Notes under the pieces: model-generated | The model's input: the letters and a program-made list of their open reading frames with translations, nothing else | Told to the model about the DNA's origin: nothing | Database searches by the model: none | Shown: positions 60,554 through 64,000 of the stretch, one piece after another | How positions within the stretch are numbered: position 1 is the first letter of the stretch | How the letters are laid out: each line of letters opens with the position of its first letter | Translations under genes and position numbers: made by a program | From: Phoronis australis | Taxonomy: Eukaryota; Phoronida; Phoronidae | Direction of reading: 5' to 3' | DNA: 64,000 nt | Assembly: GCA_002633005.1 (NCBI GenBank) | Contig: NMRA01000057.1 | Location: forward strand, 1,186,015-1,250,014

Positions 60554-60751
60554 GGGAACGATGCACCGCAATATAGCGGCATTCACTCTACATATGAACC
60601 ACTGACGTCGCTAGCGTCTTTTTCTCCGACACCATCCTTACAGGTTAACGCGACACCTCTTGACAAGGTAAGGTCGACCGTATGCGAGGCGATGTGGATA
60701 TAGACCGATTAAGACGGCAAAAAGACTAAATAAATTTGGTGGCATTCTCCT

Positions 60752-61349
60752 TTAAAGGTGAAGGCAATCTTGTTTCATGTCATTTTTAGTAAAAATTAGG
60801 TTCGTTGGTTATCCCAGACATTTTTCAGTTAATTACAGCTTTTTGTGACTCCCTCGTCACACACCCGACACTTTCGAAATAGCTCCAATACATGTACTTT
60901 AAACAAGTCCACAATAAACTTATCAATGTTTGTTTCACAGATCTGTTCGTTGGACGACGAACTGACGTCTTCACTCCGTCAGTGTCTAACTGGACCTGTA
61001 TTCACTCCCACTACTCAACATCGCAGCAGGAATGCCTACAGGCTCTGGGCAATGAGCACATCCCGGTATGTGGCATGTTGATTGACTCGCTGAACAAAAG
61101 CAACAACCGAACTTGTGGCACCTGAGGTAGAACAATGACCGACTCGACAGCTCTCACAGTCGGATTATATGAAAAGAAATTGGCGCGAAATTTTTGCCTT
61201 CCAAAACATCACTTACGCAGTAGAGGACGAATTGTTAATTAAATTGCGAAAATCTGCAATTAAGCAATTAAGTGAAAAGTATATCTGGGATAATCAATGA
61301 ACCTTATTTTTGTTAAAAATGACATGAAATCGGTTGCCTTCCCTTTAAG
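60752..61349. mobile_element. MITE with about 90-bp inverted repeats
   Basis: Left tttaaaggtgaaggcaatct and the mirrored right end (agattgccttcccttt-like: cggttgccttccctttaa) pair for about 90 bp, including tatcccaga blocks. The open frames inside (60845-61125) overlap on two frames and show no known motif. Confidence 0.7.
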
Positions 61350-61439
61350 CCACTTTCTGCTTTAACCTCCAGGCTTGAGCAAGAGCAGATTCGCGTGTAG
61401 GTAAGACAGTCTTATGCAAAAGTCATTCAATGACGCAAT

Positions 61440-62010
61440 ATGAATTTTTTGTCCAATGGTCGTCAGTAGAATGGATTGTGGGTCGTTAGTTTTGGGTCGA
61501 GGAGGTCGTGGGGTGTGGGGTTGAGGGGTTTCAGAACACTACGTTTCACGACGAGCTGAACTAAACGGGGCCGTGTTAAATTTCGGGGTCTTACAGAACT
61601 CATCACACAGCGGTTTATGTATGTACATGTAGCTGTATTTTGACGATAGTCTTCATACAGTTAGCTGGTTTCACTCTATCACAGTGCAGTATAGGTGGCG
61701 CTGTGTCAGAGGGTACTAGCTGGTTGGCTAGAATTGACAATCGAGTATACAGTGTGAGTTCGAATCTGATTCTGAGTTGTTGAGTCTGAGTACAGAAATT
61801 GGAAAAAACAACGCGATCAAATCCAATCAAAGACCTTCTGTACATGTACCAGCCTTACAAATGTCGTTCCCGGCAGAGTGTAATCCCCTCGTCTGCTCTT
61901 CAGTGAATTGCAGAAAGTGAGGAACTGGCAAAATTGTAATTTCACTTGTAAATACAGTACAGGGGGTTGTGGGTCGAGGGAGTTGAGGGGCGCGGGGGTC
62001 GAGGGGATTT
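61440..62010. repeat. Reverse-oriented gggtcgagg minisatellite blocks
   Basis: Two short G-rich blocks (61480-61535 and 61965-62010) of the same family as 55915-56040. Between them, 61800-61920 matches the foldback loop (57830-57930: gatcaaat..aatcaaagacct). Confidence 0.55.
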
Positions 62011-63298
62011 CAGAACAATCATAAAATTTCCTTCCAGATCCTTTTATCACTAAGTATATATACATTATATATACATACATGTACCACGAAATTTTAAGGA
62101 GTTTGATGAAAGATTCAGATATACTATTTTGCACCCTATATGCGAAAAATCTTGATCCAAGGTAGTTTTCTTAATTTTGTCAGGTTTATTGTTCCAGATG
62201 AAAATAGTTTATCTAGCAATTCACGTGTATTGTCTGAGGGCAGTATTGTCAAATTAAAACTGGGCCATTTTCGGCAAAGCAGAAGATTTAATGACAGTTA
62301 TTTCTCCAAATGGTGTTAACGACCTTTTAAATCATTTTGTTAACTTCAATACGATTCCAGGAATTTTGTCAGCATAGTAATTAGTTTAACAATTCTCTTA
62401 ATTTAATATGAAAGATGATACCATGCAAGGGCAGTAATTAAATCTCTAAGCCGAGAGATCAAATTCGTAGCACATGAGTAATATACTGAGTTTCATTAAA
62501 CCAGTTCATTGAACATGTACAATAACTTTTCTCCAGGTTGGGCTTCAAACCAGAGAACTTGTAAACTTGTCAAACAAATTCATAGGTTTTAATGATCAGT
62601 TGGAGTCATCCAAACAAATAAATGCATCATTGGCATACTGCAAATTTTTTAAGTGAAATGAGCCTTAATTTATAAAGCTTAATACAGTCTTATTTTGGCG
62701 AAATGTTGTGGCCATAATCTCGTCACAAATACTGAACAGATAGAGAGAGGGCCTCGTTGACGACAGCCGGGACCAATTATAAAAACTGTGACGTGAAGCC
62801 ATGTTGAATAATACAAAAATTTACGGCTTTGTTCAGAAGGCGAACACAATTTACAAAATTTTTGCGAAAACGGAAAAAACGCAGAGCGTTGTATTTTAAT
62901 CATTGCGTCGGATTTTGAATTTGAAGCAATATTACTAGTAATTGGTAACTAAGTAACCTTTAAATTATATACATGTAAGTCGGCGCACTCAAATTGAACA
63001 TTAAATATCAACCTGCACACGTCGAAATTGAGATAGGTGAACACATTTATCTTCAGAAATAATACGGCGAATATAACTGGACAAAAATCAAGCCCTTCGA
63101 AAAAACTTATTCACTCAAAGATTCGACTTTTTACTATTTGCTTGTAACTCCACCATTTGCGTTTTTAACCTACAAGTGAACTCCTGGACTAAAGCATTCC
63201 TTGAGCTCATTTCCTATTTAAGGCCGGTTGGTTAGTTTTTGTAACTTTGACTACTTCAGCTCAGATTTGCTTTTCGAAGGTATTTAAGCACTACTTAC
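62011..63298. other. Gene A intron 1, 5' part
   Basis: No gene supported. cattgcgtcggattttgaa near 62904 corresponds to 27057 in gene B. Confidence 0.45.
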
Positions 63299-63368
63299 CT
63301 TTAACGAATACACTCAAGACAAAATAAATAAGCAACGTTGATATTTTCCAATTAAGAAGCCTCTGCAT
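63299..63368 (-). CDS. Gene A exon 1: signal peptide
   Basis: Reading leftward from an ATG at 63368, the exon encodes 23 residues plus one base: basic start (MQRLLNWK) then a hydrophobic core (LLIYFVLSVFV), a typical secretory signal peptide. It ends at AAAG followed by a gtaagta donor (phase 1). Joined to the V exon it reads K-D-I-A-V-S-A-L, a plausible signal-peptidase region. The same exon, of identical length and with the same start residues, occurs at 27138-27207. That conservation between paralogs is the best evidence that this short exon is real. Confidence 0.72.
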
Positions 63369-63495
63369 TTTAGAGAAACGGTTTTCTTGTTAGAAAATAA
63401 GTTACGCAGAGACCGTACACGACCATACAAGAGGCGTGCATGCTGGTGTACACACACTAGTGGCACGGTTTCGAATTGAACGAAAATAGCGCGTG
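63369..63495 (-). promoter_or_regulatory. Conserved 5' flank/5'UTR of gene A
   Basis: Upstream of the gene A ATG about 110 bp match the same position in gene B, including a cgcgctatt then gttcaatt block and gtgtgtgcac-like runs. The introns show only patchy similarity, so this stretch may be kept as core promoter or 5'UTR. No clear TATA box was found. Confidence 0.4.
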
Positions 63496-63616
63496 CACAT
63501 TGCAGCCTGGCAGCACGTGCCACGCGATCCGCCTGCGTATGCAAATTAAAAACAAAAGCACGTTCGCGTTGTTGAAAGGATACTGTAGTAAAAATAATGC
63601 TGCAGCTAAAGTCCTT

Positions 63617-64000
63617 GGGCCCGTTCCAAGAAAACTGTCTTAGCTAAGACAAATCTTAAACTTAAGTCAATTTTAAGACAAATCTTAAGTTTGTCTTAAG
63701 TCCGTTCCAAGAAAGTGATCTTAAGTTCGTCTTAAGTTTTTGACTTAAGTTTTGTCTTAAGTTTGACGTAGCTTACCGGATGTGGAAGTTTCAAAGCTTG
63801 GAGGTGGAGAAAGAAGCGCTTTTGCAGCAGACGACATAGACAAAAGGAAGCCAAACTTTTCGGTAGCGGAACTATCTCGCTTGGTTGCTGGTGTGGCCGA
63901 GCACAATGACGTTTTATCTTCCACATTTTCATCCTCTGTCACACAAAGCTCCAAGCGAGATGCTTGGCTTCACATAGCGTCAAGGTTAGTGTATTAAACT
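63617..64000 (+). mobile_element. Left end of a PIF/Harbinger-like element
   Basis: Begins gggcccgttccaagaaaact and is followed by many inverted cttaagac/gtcttaag motifs and a second ccgttccaagaaa. It runs off the right edge and carries the Myb/SANT-like open frame. Confidence 0.6.
63782..63984 (+). CDS. Myb/SANT-like DNA-binding domain of a Harbinger-type element (partial)
   Basis: The frame encodes KRKPNFSVAELSRLVAGV, then EHNDVLSSTFSS and SSKRDAWLHIAS, the pattern of the Myb/SANT-like domain in the accessory protein of PIF/Harbinger transposons, where it helps the transposase bind the element ends. A donor (caag|gttagt) at 63985 ends the exon; the remainder is beyond the window. No in-frame ATG precedes KRKPN (the codon at the likely start is ATA), so the copy may be dead. 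Confidence 0.7.

Larger units (their letters stand above)
56131..60755. mobile_element. Foldback DNA element with long inverted arms and THAP relics
   Basis: The left arm (about 56131-57790) and the right arm (about 58095-60755) are inverted copies: for example gtcttaatcggtctatatcc at 56171 is mirrored at 60695. Arm ends share ttaa..agaatg..acc. The loop is about 300 bp. The right arm is longer because of a nested 967-bp insertion. The arms carry THAP-domain coding relics. THAP domains are the DNA-binding domain of P-element-type transposases, so this is probably a P-like or THAP-capturing element; the transposase core was not identified. Confidence 0.65.
45048..63368 (-). other. Gene A: multi-exon Ig-superfamily gene with mini-exon stalk (gene model, 3' end not found)
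   Basis: Spliced model in minus-strand order: signal-peptide exon 63299-63368, V-like Ig exon 52262-52624, C2/I-like Ig exon 49107-49427, then 36-nt exons starting at 48090, 47351, 46685, 45875 and 45083. All internal exons are multiples of 3 (363, 321, 36 nt) and every junction is phase 1, as is usual for Ig-domain exons in animals. All donors are GT and all acceptors AG. The predicted product is a secreted or membrane-anchored protein with two N-terminal Ig domains followed by a Thr/Pro/Gly stalk of 12-residue repeats. No transmembrane or cytoplasmic exon was recognised to the left, so the model is open at its 3' end. The exons are seen directly; joining them into one transcript is inference from phase, order and the parallel layout of gene B. 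Confidence 0.75.

Noticed and set aside
1-64000. CRISPR arrays, bacterial operons, tRNA or rRNA genes
   Set aside because: No regular direct repeats with spacers, no dense operon-like coding and no cloverleaf-type sequence were recognised; the spliced gene structure is eukaryotic.

Overview
The window looks like nuclear DNA from an invertebrate animal. It has small exons with GT-AG borders, large AT-rich introns, many degraded transposons (Penelope-like, LINE, LTR, hAT, Harbinger-like, THAP/foldback), a run of N and frequent TACATGTA octamers. The immunoglobulin-domain content and transposon mix would suit a marine deuterostome such as a hemichordate, echinoderm or lancelet. The sequence alone does not fix the species. 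No bacterial or phage gene is present.

The core of the window is a head-to-tail pair of paralogous immunoglobulin-superfamily genes, both on the minus strand and part of one large duplication (about 1-27330 and 41860-63500). Gene A runs leftward from 63368: a signal-peptide exon, a V-like Ig exon without the canonical cysteines (52262-52624), a C2/I-like Ig exon (49107-49427), then five 36-nt exons between 48090 and 45048. Gene B runs leftward from 27207: a signal-peptide exon, a predicted V exon hidden in the assembly gap (13888-14795), two Ig exons from a 2.8-kb tandem duplication (11164-11484, 8362-8682), then a 36-nt exon array (5981 to 2502) with four intact and two broken members. Every exon boundary is phase 1, so each module can be added, lost or skipped without a frameshift. 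The mini-exons encode 12-residue Pro-Thr/Gly repeats of two alternating types, DTIxPTGNGEGG-like and ATVxPTxTGGGG-like. They would form an extendable, probably O-glycosylated stalk after the Ig domains. The 3' ends of both genes (membrane anchor or terminal exon) are not identified; that of gene B lies off the left edge.

Region by region: 1-2400, intron or 3' flank of gene B; 2400-5981, its mini-exon array; 5965-11565, the 2.8-kb duplication with Ig exons; 11580-13887, MITE, solo LTR and hAT end; 13888-14795, gap; 14796-27137, long intron 1 of gene B with a Penelope GIY-YIG relic, a Cys-rich (CXC) transposon-protein relic and a dispersed repeat; 27536-41830, transposon-rich spacer or 3' part of gene A (solo LTR, hAT, Penelope RT, MITE, inverted repeat copy, CCCANTTGG repeat, hairpin); 41860-48090, gene A mini-exon array and flank; 49107-52624, gene A Ig exons around a truncated LINE; 52625-63298, intron 1 of gene A with an intronic tandem duplication, a 4.6-kb foldback THAP element with a nested insertion, and a MITE; 63617-64000, start of a Harbinger-like element.

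A genome-scale signal also emerges from comparing the paralogous copies. At several positions one copy has TA where the other has TACATGTA, an exact 6-bp gain that looks like a transposon excision footprint or a micro-insertion at TA.
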